From positions 1,116,001-1,180,000 of the forward strand of contig JADLSH010000199.1 in NCBI GenBank assembly GCA_016169945.1: a stretch of 64,000 nt of DNA. The letters run 5' to 3'. The notes below the pieces were generated by a model, which did no database searches, was not told the origin of the DNA, and saw nothing but the letters and a program-made list of their open reading frames with translations. Positions 35,601 through 47,125 of this stretch are shown piece by piece. The position numbers were made by a program, and so were the translations under genes. This stretch comes from Trachythela sp. YZ-2020 (Eukaryota; Cnidaria; Anthozoa; Malacalcyonacea; Clavulariidae). Position 1 is the stretch's first letter; each line of letters starts with the position of its first letter.

Positions 35601-38600
35601 CTTGTTTGTCAACGATTCAAAATTGGCTATAAATTGGAGATAAATTGGCTAAATCAAGGAGATAAGTGAAATATTAATGAGATAAGTGAAATAGGAAGGA
35701 TGTGGCTTTTCCAATAACGATATTAGGTTTCTCTCTTTTTGCCAACGATAGAACGTTCCAATGTCACGCAAATATAAACATGTTTACGTTGTAAGAATCC
35801 AACACTGACCAGTGTGACCACAGACTGGTCTTACTCTGTTTGACGTACTTGTTTAATAGGGCAATTGTCACAGCCAGTCACTGTTAAGCTGAATTGTGGC
35901 TGAATTGATTGTAACTTAACCCAATAACCCCAACAGATTGCAAATATTTGCTTGCGGAGTTCGAAGTCGTAAATAAAATAAATTGAATTAAACTTAACAC
36001 GAGTAAAAATAGGTACTGTGTTCGTGCACATGCTTAAATGTTACAATTATCCGTAAACCTTCAAGTTGCAAAGCTAGAAGGGAATTTTTGTTACCCAAAA
36101 CAAGAAGAAAATTAATGTTTCCTTACAAACGCTCGCAAAATTCTACCAGAAAATTATATCAAGCTGTGCCACTGTGCTAAGAACAGAGAAAGTACAGAAT
36201 TTAAAATTTTTTTTTAGTCTCAGTCTTGAATACATCTGTCATTATAAAGAAGTAATCTGTCTGGTTGACCTTATGGTTGACTATAGTGACTGGTTTGATT
36301 CCAAGCCATGGTTGAAAGATGAATATAACACTGAATTGGCATTGACATTGTACATTTTTGTTCACAATAAAACCCACATTGTGAGGATAGATTTTCAACT
36401 CATTCACTCATCTATTTAACCTAAATTGATTTCTGAAACAAAAGTGTCAGAGTTTCATGAATCGATTTTTTAGAAAGACAATTTCTATGATTTTATCTAC
36501 CTAATCATGTTTCTGAGTAGTTCTCTAAAGCAAAAGTTATCAGTATTTGTGAGCCGTTCATTAATTATTAATAAAACGTTTTCTATTGTTTTATAATTGC
36601 TTTTTATTGACGTATTTAACTAATCTACAGCATGTTCATGTGCGTAAGCATTAAGCCTAGGCTAAGGGGCAATCTTTTAATGCCATTTTACATAAAGCCA
36701 CAAAAGAAAATTCCTGTTATCTGACGTTGTTGTTCAACATATAAACAATATTAGCTCAATTAAAATATTGGACTAAACTGATCATAAAGAGCATTATTTA
36801 TTTATCCGGTCAATTAGTTCGAATTATTCCGTTGAAAAGTGACTGTTCCGCATTTTTGTAAAAAATAACCTTTGTTGCGTTTTTGGCATCAAGTGAATTG
36901 TGTTTAAGACGTATTGAGCGTAAACGATATTGTTGCCGGCTCTGCCGCATTTTGGGACGGGCCTAGCGCGCACCGAGATTCACAGTTCACTGTCGTGACC
37001 TACAAAGTAGCAACATATGTTTAACAGCATGAAGTTTTGGCATCTTCAGGAATTTGGATCTGGTTCCGTGTTTACTTAACAAATATTTCAGACAAATTTG
37101 GTAATAATCGTTTTTAGAAAAAAATTGGCAACCAAAATGGACATCCCATGTAATCCCGAAAAAATGTTCTGGACAACGCCCGACTATTTTATTCTATTCT
37201 GTCTAAAGATTAATATATAAGTATAGTTATCAAACTCATAAAATATTCATGAGCAAGACACACAGGAAATCAGCATCGTGTCCTTGTCGTGATACCGCGG
37301 CAATAAACGTCACTAAATCAAGTGAACTTTCACTTTAAATATACTAGTTGAGAACTTATACCATACACGATCAAAACCATAGCCATAGGCAGGCCCTGTG
37401 CTCCCCCCTTCTGTTTCCGACTTATTTTTCAAAAGTCCCGATCTTGCTCCAAACTACTCCCAAACGTTTGGGAGATGGCTAAAACCTCTTTCCTTCATCA
37501 AAACAATGATTTTCAAGTGATAAAAGCATGTCAGATGCAAAGGGGAGCACCGGCAACCATAGGATATTCAAGAACAACGCCTTATCTTTCAGTTCACAAA
37601 TTTTTCTGTGTGTGCTATCATTATAATAAACTTTTTCTCATGCATGTATATGATATACAACGTCTTAAACTATATACCGTTGTTTTCAAATTTTGTTTTT
37701 TCTAAACCTTATTTTTGCTTCTTCAGTGTTCAAGTTTCGAGCAATGCCGATGGTGGCAGAAAGCAGTGGTGGACGCATAAGACGAGGGATGGTTTTCGGT
37801 GGCAGAAGGCAACCCAAGAAACAAATGGTTGAAGTTGAACGTATTTACAAAGGCGAGAAAATGATGATGCCAATGGTAAAACTGGCAAGAGCGACAAACA
37901 AACCTGTCGATTCGTTTTCTGCGGCCACAAAAATTGAAGCTAGTCTTCAACTAGGTAGGTTATACCATGAATGTCTTCCCTGAACAAACGAAGATGAGAG
38001 TCAATGAGAGTTGAAACTCTCGCTTGGGTTTGATCGCCAACTCGCGTCTCATCATCTTGGAGCTGGTTCAAATATCGATGAGAGGTGATGAGAGTTACGC
38101 GTTGTAATGATCCAGCAACTTTTGTTCACGTTTGACCGGGGCACGAGTGTTGATGCTCTCGCTTGCCAACTCTCATCAACTCTCACTCTCATTTGAGCTG
38201 GGCTTCAACATCTACATACAGAATACACCTTCGATTGTTTACTTCGCCCAACCTATAGTGATAATATTCATCAGTCTAAATTATAACGGAATTTCAATTT
38301 TACAGGAATGACCCAAAAGGAATTCAAAAAGAATGAGAAGTGTGTATTCTTTGGCAAGATGTTCCGCTATCGTAACAGCACGATGATGCCATCAAGTTCT
38401 CAAAAAATGATGTCAGATTTGGGAAATACAATGTCAGAATCAACTATCACTAAAGTCATGAAAAGAGGTGGGTAGTGCCGTTATAATAATCGATAGAAGT
38501 GATCATTATCATAGATAGTTACGATAGTGATAATTACAATAGTGTTTAAACACATTTTTACTTTTCAAAAGTGATACCTCAGCTTCAAGCGAGATTGTAT

Positions 38601-39401
38601 TTTAAAGAATAATATGTTCCTTTCTGGCTATAATAGTTGGTGATTTTCCCTTAAGCCTAGCAATAGCATATACCGAGACTGAGTAAATGGCAAGGTGGCT
38701 CATCACAGTGGTTCTTATCACAGGTTCTCTCAGCTTTCTATATTGCTAAGCGGACGAGAGGGAAGATCTCCTACATCATTACATGCACGTTAATACCTCC
38801 CAACACAAGCTGGCACTCACAAGTTCACCAGAAAAGTTCACCAGTTTAAATCAAAATCTTGTGATCAGCTTAAGCTTCAGTATAAAGCCACTTTAAATTC
38901 ACTACGCAAATTGGCATTGCTTGTCACGTCAGCAAAAGCGTTGCCGACAAAGAAAAAAGTAGCTTCGTGCGAACAGATTTGCCTAGTGGGAAACCGGCTT
39001 AAGGAAGTAGTACTCAGAAAAAAATGATTAATTAGACGAGGGATTAAACTTGCAGAATCCACTATAGTTAGCGTGACTTAATAAGATCACAATCAATGTC
39101 TTCGTATTCAGCTCATGAATTATTAACGAGTTTAACAATTCTATAATCCTATCTTTCCTCTACAGGTTTACGCAGGAAATATGCTAAAGGTTGCAGACAA
39201 GGATGTCAAGTGAAAACAGTTTTCTGGACCACAAACACCAAGGACAAAGCATTCTGCTTCTGGAATTTTAACGAATTCCGCGCACCACAGACGGATTGCC
39301 GCAAAACCACGCAATTCTGTTACCGAGGCAAAGATGGTTACTGTCAGTGGAAGGAAACAAAGGATTACAAGAAATGCTTGCAAAGAAATAAATTGCCTTG
39401 A
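32698..39401 (+). CDS. Secreted TIMP-like protein lacking the N-terminal CxC (4 exons)
   Basis: Exons 32698-32818, 37727-37954, 38306-38467, 39166-39401; three phase-1 introns; 248 aa (typical TIMPs 190-220). Residues 1-23 are a signal peptide. The mature start SSWMPRHPQKMFC aligns in register with the TIMP N-terminus (CTCVPPHPQ...C): His7, Pro8, Gln9 and Cys13 positions are kept. Cys1 and Cys3 are Ser24 and Trp26. The partners expected near Cys70 and Cys99 also appear absent (segments KIEASLQLG and NSTMMPSSS). An enlarged basic AB-loop region (RIRRG...GGRRQPKK) accounts for the extra length. The C-domain keeps its cysteine pattern: KGCRQGC, FCFW, FCYRGKDGYCQW. TIMPs inhibit metalloproteases by chelating the catalytic zinc through Cys1. 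This one should not do so and may have another role. Intron 1 is 4.9 kb. Confidence 0.8.
34247..34800 (+). repeat. Two spaced direct repeats in TIMP-like intron 1
   Basis: About 180 bp from GAGAACTCCATTAAGG at 34247 recurs at 34584 with small indels, through AAGAACTGAAGGATGTTTAAA and CACTGACAGAGTTGACCTAT. The offset is about 337 bp. No coding content; a local segmental duplication. Confidence 0.8.
37977..38205. mobile_element. Foldback MITE family M1, copy 3
   Basis: Starts only about 20 bp after the exon 2 donor of the TIMP-like gene. It has the family's AACTCTCATCAACTCTCA interior and end sequences, and is more diverged than copies 1 and 2. Confidence 0.75.
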
Positions 39402-40450
39402 ACATTCACTGTGACTTGTCCGAAGAAAAACTCACATCGAGTTACTGCGCACGCGCGTTGAACTGGTTGAAAACCTGCAAATTTTAGACACATGAAGAAA
39501 AACATATTCTTAAGTTTTAAATCCGAGCTTGATAGGAATGAACACATATGTTAGTTATACTTCGTTAGCTTTCTGATAAAAAATCTTGTAAGGAAATATC
39601 TCTCTAATTTGGCCAGTTGTACTAAACGGCAATTCAACTTTATTATGTATGTACAGAACACTAAATGTAGTACATGATTTGTTTATAGTCATATATGTTT
39701 GTTTAAATGTATTACTTTATAATTTGTATATAACAAAAATATAGTATAATCAAAATTATTCAAATTTGTGTGCGCCAAATACATTATCATTAGTGTTCAT
39801 ACTATGTAGATACATGATTTTGTCTTTGCTCTTTTAATATTCCTTCAGTTTACTTTTCGCTTTAACAACTGGTAGATCCTCTGGCTCTACCATATACTAA
39901 GGAGGACGGGGGGGGGGGCGTATGGTGGGGGGAGGGGGTATTGATTTGGCCTCCATACAGTGAGTTCTAACCTATCAAGTTTATATGATATAAAAACTTT
40001 GTTCAAAATACTTCAAATACGGTATAAACCCTGGATTCTAAGAGCGAGGAGAACTGAAGAGCTTTGTTGAGAGGGGGGCTTAATCTAGGACATACCGTAT
40101 AACATCAGACCATTTCACTCGCCTTAAAGAAAGATCTTGAAAGATATAGAATTTAAATAAGAATAGTGTTCCTGTGTTCGTGACTATGTCTGGGCCTTTG
40201 CTATATTACCTTTAATACCATGATCAACCGGCCATCTCTCACAATGCAAACACGAATACAAATGCTGAAATCTTACTTCATCTACAGGACGATCGACGAA
40301 ATCAGTATTAAAATACCAGAACAGCTAAACAGTACAACTTTAATAGCTGGCATGGCTGCATAAGTGGATATGGCTAGTGGCCAGAGGCTAGTGGCTAGTC
40401 GCGGTTAGTTTGAGCTTAATTCCCTAGAGGATCAAAATTTGCATTTTTTA
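39402..40450. other. Intergenic, TIMP-like 3' flank to H4 promoter
   Basis: No gene seen. Contains a poly-G run at about 39908-39940. The 3' UTR of the TIMP-like gene must begin here. Confidence 0.4.
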
Positions 40451-40458
40451 GTATAATT

Positions 40459-40556
40459 AACCAATGAAAAGCAGAGGAAATGAACCAATCAAGTGAAGGA
40501 CACGCTAATTAGTTTATCTTCGACGAAGTCCGGCTGGTGGAGCAATGATATAAAAG
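40459..40556 (+). promoter_or_regulatory. Histone H4 promoter (CCAAT boxes and TATA)
   Basis: Two CCAAT motifs (AACCAATGA at about 40459, GAACCAATCA at about 40482) precede a TATAAAAG at 40549. That TATA is about 94 bp before the H4 ATG. A CATTCA-type initiator lies some 28 bp downstream of the TATA. Confidence 0.75.
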
Positions 40557-40573
40557 AGTTGCAAGCAAACTGA

Positions 40574-40954
<381 letters not shown>

Positions 40955-40988
40955 ATGTCGCGAAGAAGATAAAGATAAATTAAAAAAC

Positions 40989-41023
40989 GGCTCTTTTAAG
41001 AGCCAACAAATGTATAAAAGAAT
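40989..41023 (+). promoter_or_regulatory. Histone 3' stem-loop and downstream element (H4)
   Basis: GGCTCTTTTAAGAGCC (40989-41004) is the conserved 6-bp stem with 4-nt loop bound by SLBP. It is followed by AACAAATGTATAAAAGAA, whose purine-rich end fits the U7-pairing downstream element. The H3 gene carries nearly the same pair. Confidence 0.95.
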
Positions 41024-42292
41024 ACAAACGAATTCCGTCTCGCTCCAATACATGCATGCACTCGTGGTTATTCGATATCCTAATATGTCGTATTCCACTG
41101 TAGTCTATATTGCATATGCAATCTGATGCTGATTATTTCATAGGGTCATATACGCACATTTATAAAAATCGAAAGATACATTTGGTGAAATAGTTCTAAT
41201 TTGAATACTTCTGAAATTAGAAAGTATTTGAAATTAGAACGCTCATTAAAATGATAATTGAAATTTTAGCATGTATACAAAGCCACGCCGGCTCTACCGC
41301 CTACATACACTCCCAACATCGGCGTCCAAATCATACACCGTATCAACGGTATTCCTTTGCATATTTTTACCAATACGAAAGTATTAATACCAGGCTTTTG
41401 TAATGAAAACGTTTATTTCTGTTCATAGGTGAAAGCAACCAGTTTCTTGCCCAATCCAGGTCTTGTTTTTGTTATACGGTCATGCAAACTGCAAAGCTAC
41501 GATAATTGCTACAATTAATGCAAACGGTTACTTGCTAACCAAATAATGGTGCAATATAAGTTAAATAATAATGACTAAGTTTCTCAGCACCTGGTGTTTG
41601 ATGATTTGGAAACTATTCGCTATAAAACACAAGGAACTTGTTGATATTTAAGCCTGATTTTATAAACATGTATTCGGAGGGATTTTTAATTACATTATAC
41701 TGTTCTTGATTTGCATTACACTAGAGTAGCACACGTGAATTCTTCACTTGTGTTTAAATGCATGACACTACCACTACGCTAGCAATTTCAAATGCATCAT
41801 GAAAAATATAAATCCCCTAATAATCCCCCTGAACCAAAAACCCAAATATTAGAGAATACGAGGATCCTATATGGTGTAAAGCAGGGGTAAGTAACAAGGT
41901 AATGCGTAGAATGTGGTCTAGACGAGTATGTGGAATAATTTCAAAATTGTACTTAAGACTGCATATGATATTGTGATTGTGCAACTGTTTGTGATGAATT
42001 TTTGTGGGTTAAGGGTCGAATTAGGAGTGAAGTTATAAATATTTTCGCTTTATACCTAGATACAATTCTTGTTTAAAAGGACAAGATGCGTTCAGAGCGG
42101 TTTATCGGCTAGCAATGCAAAAATGCAGGCTGTTTATAGAGAGACAAGAGTATACAATTTAGATCAGTTTTAGGATGTTGTGAGCGATTTATATATTATG
42201 TATGGCGCGCATTTTTGAAGTATCGAATTTCCTATTCAGTGACACATTGGCATTCCGAATGAAATGGAACATTATAACTCGATTTCGTTTGC
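41024..42292. other. Spacer between convergent H4 and H3
   Basis: No gene or repeat supported. No H1, H2A or H2B is present here or elsewhere in the window. Confidence 0.5.
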
Positions 42293-42327
42293 TTCTTTTA
42301 TTACATTTGTTGGCTCTTAAAAGAGCC
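42293..42327 (-). promoter_or_regulatory. Histone 3' stem-loop and downstream element (H3)
   Basis: On the minus strand GGCTCTTTTAAGAGCC (42327-42312) lies about 31 bp after the H3 stop. AACAAATGTAATAAAAGAA follows, the same arrangement as at H4 with one extra base. Confidence 0.95.
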
Positions 42328-42357
42328 GGTTTTTTGGTTGTCTTTATAGGACTTGAT

Positions 42358-42870
<513 letters not shown>

Positions 42871-42994
42871 TTATATACACCACCTCTGTTTACTGATTGG
42901 TTGGTTTAACACAATCGATCACGCAAATGATTGGCTTAAAAGCGTGGGTGATCATTGGCTCACACGGCTCATTAATTCCAACGTTTCTCATTGG
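42871..42994 (-). promoter_or_regulatory. Histone H3 promoter: TATA and four CCAAT boxes
   Basis: On the minus strand, TATATAA at 42877-42871 is followed upstream by four ATTGG (CCAAT on the minus strand) sites at 42896, 42930, 42954 and 42990. They are spaced roughly 24-36 bp apart. An octamer-like GCAAATGA lies at about 42923. Confidence 0.75.
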
Positions 42995-43062
42995 CTTGTT
43001 GTGATCCTCGTTGAAGGCAAAGCTCGATACAATTCTTCCAAGTGTTCAGATCCGCGGTATTT

Positions 43063-43293
43063 TTACCACCAAAAATAGTAAAGTGATTGAATGGCATAGC
43101 AAAATGCGAAATGCAGCAGTAAAAATGCAATTGGTTCAGCTAAAACTGAAACAGTTGGATCTCTCGTGTTGAAATGGCATATATAAAACATCAATGGCTC
43201 AGTTAGCCTGCTTGCCGCCTGTATATTTCAAATATATTGATATTAAATACATAGTGAAATATTTTCAATAAGTTCCCCTTCGATTCAACAAAA
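43063..43293 (+). repeat. Outer inverted repeat, left arm
   Basis: This arm is the inverse of 46917-47125, diverged but aligned end to end from TTACCACCAAAAATAG to CGATTCAACAAAA. The left arm has a roughly 22-bp insertion near 43210. The pair brackets the whole methyltransferase region. No coding content. Confidence 0.8.
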
Positions 43294-43439
43294 TGCGAAG
43301 TGGCCTAGCAAATAGTAAAGCAGTTCAATAAGTTTTGAAATGGCTTACGTCGTTGTTAAATAGAACAGCTTGGAATACAAAGTAGCGTGTTTCTATTAAA
43401 TAGCCTCTTTTGAAATAGCATGACGTGAAATAGCATGTC

Positions 43440-43675
43440 AGTGTGAAATATCTTGTTGTAAAATAGCGCGTTGTAAAATAGCGTGTTGTGAAATAGCTTG
43501 TTTTGAAATAGCGTGTTGTAAAATAGCGCGTTGTAAAATAGCGTGTTGTGAAATAGCGTGTTGTGAAATAGCTTGTTTTGAAATAGCGTGTTGTAAAATA
43601 GCGTGTTGTAAAATAGCGTGTTGTAAAATAGCGTGTTGTAAAATAGCGTGTTGTGAAATTGCTTGTTTTGATAAT
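43440..43675 (-). repeat. 15-bp minisatellite, ~15 copies
   Basis: The array is built of GTGTTGTAAAATAGC with variants GTGTTGTGAAATAGC and TTGTTTTGAAATAGC. The variants alternate in a partly higher-order pattern. The open frames on the minus strand encoding repeated FTTRY pentapeptides come from the repeat, since 15 is a multiple of three, and are not evidence for a gene. Confidence 0.9.
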
Positions 43676-44140
43676 ATTTCCTGCTGTGCGGAAGAACACA
43701 TTAGGTGGTGTAACTGGTGTTATCAAAAAAGGGTTGGAATAAAACACGGATCCGGAATCACGGGATTCCGAAAAGGAATTTCGCCAGGGGAAAGAGAAAA
43801 ACGCGGGAAAAAGGATAAAACGTTGAAATGGTATGGTTTAAAAATTAAGTAAAACAAAAAAGTCCTTGTTCTAGTTACTACACCGTTACGTCAACATGTT
43901 ATTGTGTCTGATTCCAGAAATATAGAGTGAACTGTTGATCAATTCAAGTTGCCAATTTCATGTGATATATCAAATCCCACAATGAGGACTTTATCAGATA
44001 TCCAGTCCGCGCAACTGAACTAATTCCAAGGACTTGATATGCTGTAAAGTCCGAAATGGAGGTTTTGATGCGACATCTCAAATTTGTCGGTTTGAATTAA
44101 ACGCCATCTAACATTTGTCTTTACGTATAAAACTGTAGCG

Positions 44141-44402
44141 TAAAGGCCGGCCTCCACTTGCACGTACGTACGCACAATTGCACGCACGTACGTGTTTATA
44201 CTTTCGTGAAATGTGATTGGTTAAAAACTTGACGGCCGCACAGAAAGTAGAATACAGTTCTACTGTCATACGTACAAAAAGTTAGCCGCGACGGTCAATA
44301 TTAGCGATCATTTTCGAGTCACAGAGCACGTGCACGTACGGCCAGCGCGGCCGATTTTGCGCATGCTCTGTGACTCGACGTGCAAGTGGAGCCCGGCCTT
44401 AA
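44141..44402. mobile_element. MITE with TAAAGGCCGG-type ends
   Basis: TAAAGGCCGGCCTCCACTTG on the left is matched by the inverse CAAGTGGAGCCCGGCCTTA on the right. The interior is rich in the palindrome GCACGTACGTGC. No coding capacity. Confidence 0.75.
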
Positions 44403-44852
44403 AGTCTGCGTAATGTTGCATAGGCTTGCGTGACAGATCAAATTAACGCGAACACGTATTATTACTGAAAGGACTATTGTTTGAGGGACAAGAGGAGACA
44501 CAATTAAGACGTTTACTTTCATTTAAATGTATATTATAATCGCGTGCGTACAGTACAATATAATGTTACTAATAATAGTTAGTTTAGCAAACATGCCGAT
44601 TAATATCTATCATAGTTGATTTGAAATTACTGCCTTACGATTAGAAATTATTCATTTCCAAGCTGTCCTCTCCCGCAGATTTAAAAAGTCCTTGAGCTTG
44701 ATACTGATAACATTAATTGTTATATACAAGGCTAATTGTTGGAGTTTGGGCTATGCCTGCGCGAGGGCGGCGAGGCCTCCTCCTTTTACTATACTGAAAC
44801 CGCCTTGACGAGTGATTGGATAGCATGGATAGCCCAGGCTAGCTAGTAGCTA

Positions 44853-45010
44853 CAGCTGCTTGGTGAAAGCTTTTTGTGCAAATTTGAAAACCACAAGAAT
44901 GAATAAATATATACGTATAAGGTTTGACAGGCATTGACGAATATTTACCAACGTATCAACAATTGCAATCTAATTAAAGTTCAAATGAATGACGATGATG
45001 TTTTAATCTG
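44853..45010 (+). repeat. Inner inverted repeat, left arm (with 36-bp micro-inversion)
   Basis: This arm is the inverse of 46326-46482. The outer 100 bp match with about two differences. The stretch 44955-44996, bounded by ATC and GAT, is in the same orientation in both arms, and inverted pairing resumes in ATGTTTTAATCTG. Confidence 0.9.
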
Positions 45011-45110
45011 ATTACCGCTACGTAACTGTCATGTAGTGCATAGGAAAGCCGTTGATTGGTCAATCACAACGACCACCAACCAATGGCGTGTGACCTTCCA
45101 AACAGTGCGT

Positions 45111-45250
45111 TCTAACAGATTTAGTGACCAGCTAAAATCTTGCGCAACATTCCTTTTTGTTCAAATTCCGACCTCTAAAGTTCTAACAGATTTAGTGACC
45201 AGCTAAAATATTGTGCAACATTCCCTTTTGTTCAAATTCCGACCTCTAAA
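45111..45250 (+). repeat. ~70-bp tandem duplication just upstream of the HNMT-like start
   Basis: The unit runs from TTCTAACAGATTTAGTGACC to TCCGACCTCTAAAG, present twice at 45111-45180 and 45181-45250, about 95% alike. It ends 7 bp before the ATG, so the promoter or 5' UTR of the gene has been doubled. Confidence 0.9.
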
Positions 45251-45256
45251 GGCAAC

Positions 45257-46147
45257 ATGTTAGGAGAGCATTTTGTGAGGAGCTTTAACATGTTCAAAAA
45301 GAAGTCAAACCAGCATTGTGAGAACGTTAGGACTTTCCAACGTTACCTACCCTCCGTTGTCCAAAGGAGGATGTCTTCATTTGACATCAAACAACGATCC
45401 CAGTTCAACATCCTTAGCGTTGGAAGTGGTACTGGAGAAATGGATATAGAAATTGTTAACATCATCCAGCAAGAGTTGCAAACCAAACAACAATGGAACC
45501 ACATCAATATTTTTAACCGAGCCATTGAGCCGAATCAGTGTTCGTGTCAGGGATACAAGGAAAATATTGCGAAACTCAGCGATGTCATCTCATCAACGTA
45601 TGAAGTCAGACAACAGACATTTCAAGAATACCAAAAGTGCAAAGGAGATCCCATATCATTTGATATAGTGCATTTCATTCATAGTCTGTATTATGTAGAT
45701 TTGGAACAGACTATATTGTATTGTGTAGAGAATCAATTAACCGAGAAGGGTCATTTGGTTTGCCTGTTGGGCGACAATGAAAGCATCACTAATAGGCTCC
45801 TCATGAAACAAGATTGTGATAAAGCAATGACTAAACTTGACAACGGCATGATCGAGCCCGAGGGCATCGAGAAATCTGAGGAGCTGATCAAGATTGCAGA
45901 AAAATACGGTTGGAAGCACGAGATTTATCGCCCTGAATTGTTCCTTGATGTTACTGAAGTCTTCAACGAGAAATCAGAAGATGGAAATCTCATTCTCGAC
46001 TTCTTGGCCAACACTGAGAATTTTCGTAAGACGGTAAATAAACATGTCTTGGAGGAGACACTTGCAATGATCGAAGGAATGACCTTTGTCAAAGATGGCA
46101 AGCGTCTCGGAGATATAAAAGAATCGCTAGTGTTTATCTACAAGTAA
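45257..46147 (+). CDS. HNMT-like SAM-dependent methyltransferase, intronless
   Basis: A single 296-aa frame, close in length to human histamine N-methyltransferase (292 aa) and collinear with it: an N-terminal ...VRSFNMFKK helix, SAM motif I ILSVGSGTGEMD (52-63), an IEPN acidic loop, SLYYV before the next strand, and a C-terminal DFL segment. HNMT methylates the histamine ring nitrogen in the cytosol. Here the residues I would align with the human histamine contacts Glu28, Gln143 and Asn283 read Gln19, His and a charged residue, so a different amine substrate is likely (inference). The gene is bracketed by two nested inverted repeats and preceded by a tandem duplication. Absence of introns is unusual beside its multi-exon neighbours and could reflect a retrocopy. 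The frame is intact, so I call it functional. Confidence 0.8.
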   Translation: MLGEHFVRSFNMFKKKSNQHCENVRTFQRYLPSVVQRRMSSFDIKQRSQFNILSVGSGTGEMDIEIVNIIQQELQTKQQWNHINIFNRAIEPNQCSCQGYKENIAKLSDVISSTYEVRQQTFQEYQKCKGDPISFDIVHFIHSLYYVDLEQTILYCVENQLTEKGHLVCLLGDNESITNRLLMKQDCDKAMTKLDNGMIEPEGIEKSEELIKIAEKYGWKHEIYRPELFLDVTEVFNEKSEDGNLILDFLANTENFRKTVNKHVLEETLAMIEGMTFVKDGKRLGDIKESLVFIYK

Positions 46148-46325
46148 AATATACTTCGGCTACGCGAGGCTGGGTATATTTTTGCTTAGTTTCTGTTAGG
46201 CTACGTTCACACGAGACCGGACGAATTTCGCACGGGAAAACGGCAAATTCTACCCTGCTAGCAGAGGTTTACTAACGCCATGGGCGCAAAGACTAATGCC
46301 CCAAGGCGTTCTGCTAATTCAAGCA

Positions 46326-46482
46326 CAGATTAAAACATTAATCAACAATTGCAATCTAATTAAAGTTCAAATGAATGACGATACGTTGGTAAATATTCGT
46401 CAATGCCTGTCAAACCTTATACGTATATTTATTCATTCTTGTGGTTTTCGAATTTGCACAAAAAGCTTTCACCAAGCAACTG
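46326..46482 (-). repeat. Inner inverted repeat, right arm
   Basis: Partner of 44853-45010. Differences in the outer part are one substitution and a 2-bp indel in a TA run. The segment 46341-46382 is not inverted relative to the left arm. Confidence 0.9.
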
Positions 46483-46916
46483 ATAAAACTATATGCCTGA
46501 AATGCTCCTTTTTCTCTAAAATACGCATGTTTAGGGGGGGATGTTTGATAGTAAATCCACAGATCAGAACTCTGTGCGTAGTCTTGCATGTCCAGTGTCG
46601 TGTTGTTATTAGATGTGTAACTTATTTCATCAGTTTAGATTGTTACAGTCAAATCCAGTGTTCTGTTGCGAGGAACATTGCAATATTGTCACGCAATATT
46701 GCAATTATGATTTGGAGATTGCTCTGAGCAATTTGCAATAATGTAATAGTTCGTTATAGCAAATAAGTTTGTTAGTTTGCATGTTCGTTAGTTTGTCTAA
46801 AGGGCCAGGCCCAGACACACCGAACGCGATTCGGCAACGCGACGCGATTTTTCTGAATTTTTGAAGCGAAAAAACTGTCCCTGAAAGGAACTTTTCAAAG
46901 CTATGAACACCAGACG

Positions 46917-47125
46917 AGTTTTGTTGAATCGAAGGGGAACTTATTGATTTATTTCGCTATGTATTATCAATATATTTGAAATATGCTGAGCCATTGATGT
47001 TTTATATATGTCATTTCAAAATGAGAGATCCAACTGTTCCAGTTTTAGCTGAACCAATTGCATTTTTACTGCTACATTTCGCATTTTGCTATGCCATTCA
47101 ATCACTTTACTATTTTTGGTGGTAA
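46917..47125 (-). repeat. Outer inverted repeat, right arm
   Basis: Inverse of 43063-43293. The arms lie 3.6 kb apart and are more diverged than the inner pair, so they are probably older. Confidence 0.8.

Noticed and set aside
43325..43747. 140-codon frame with FTTRY repeats
   Set aside because: Product of the 15-bp minisatellite; no flanking coding sequence.
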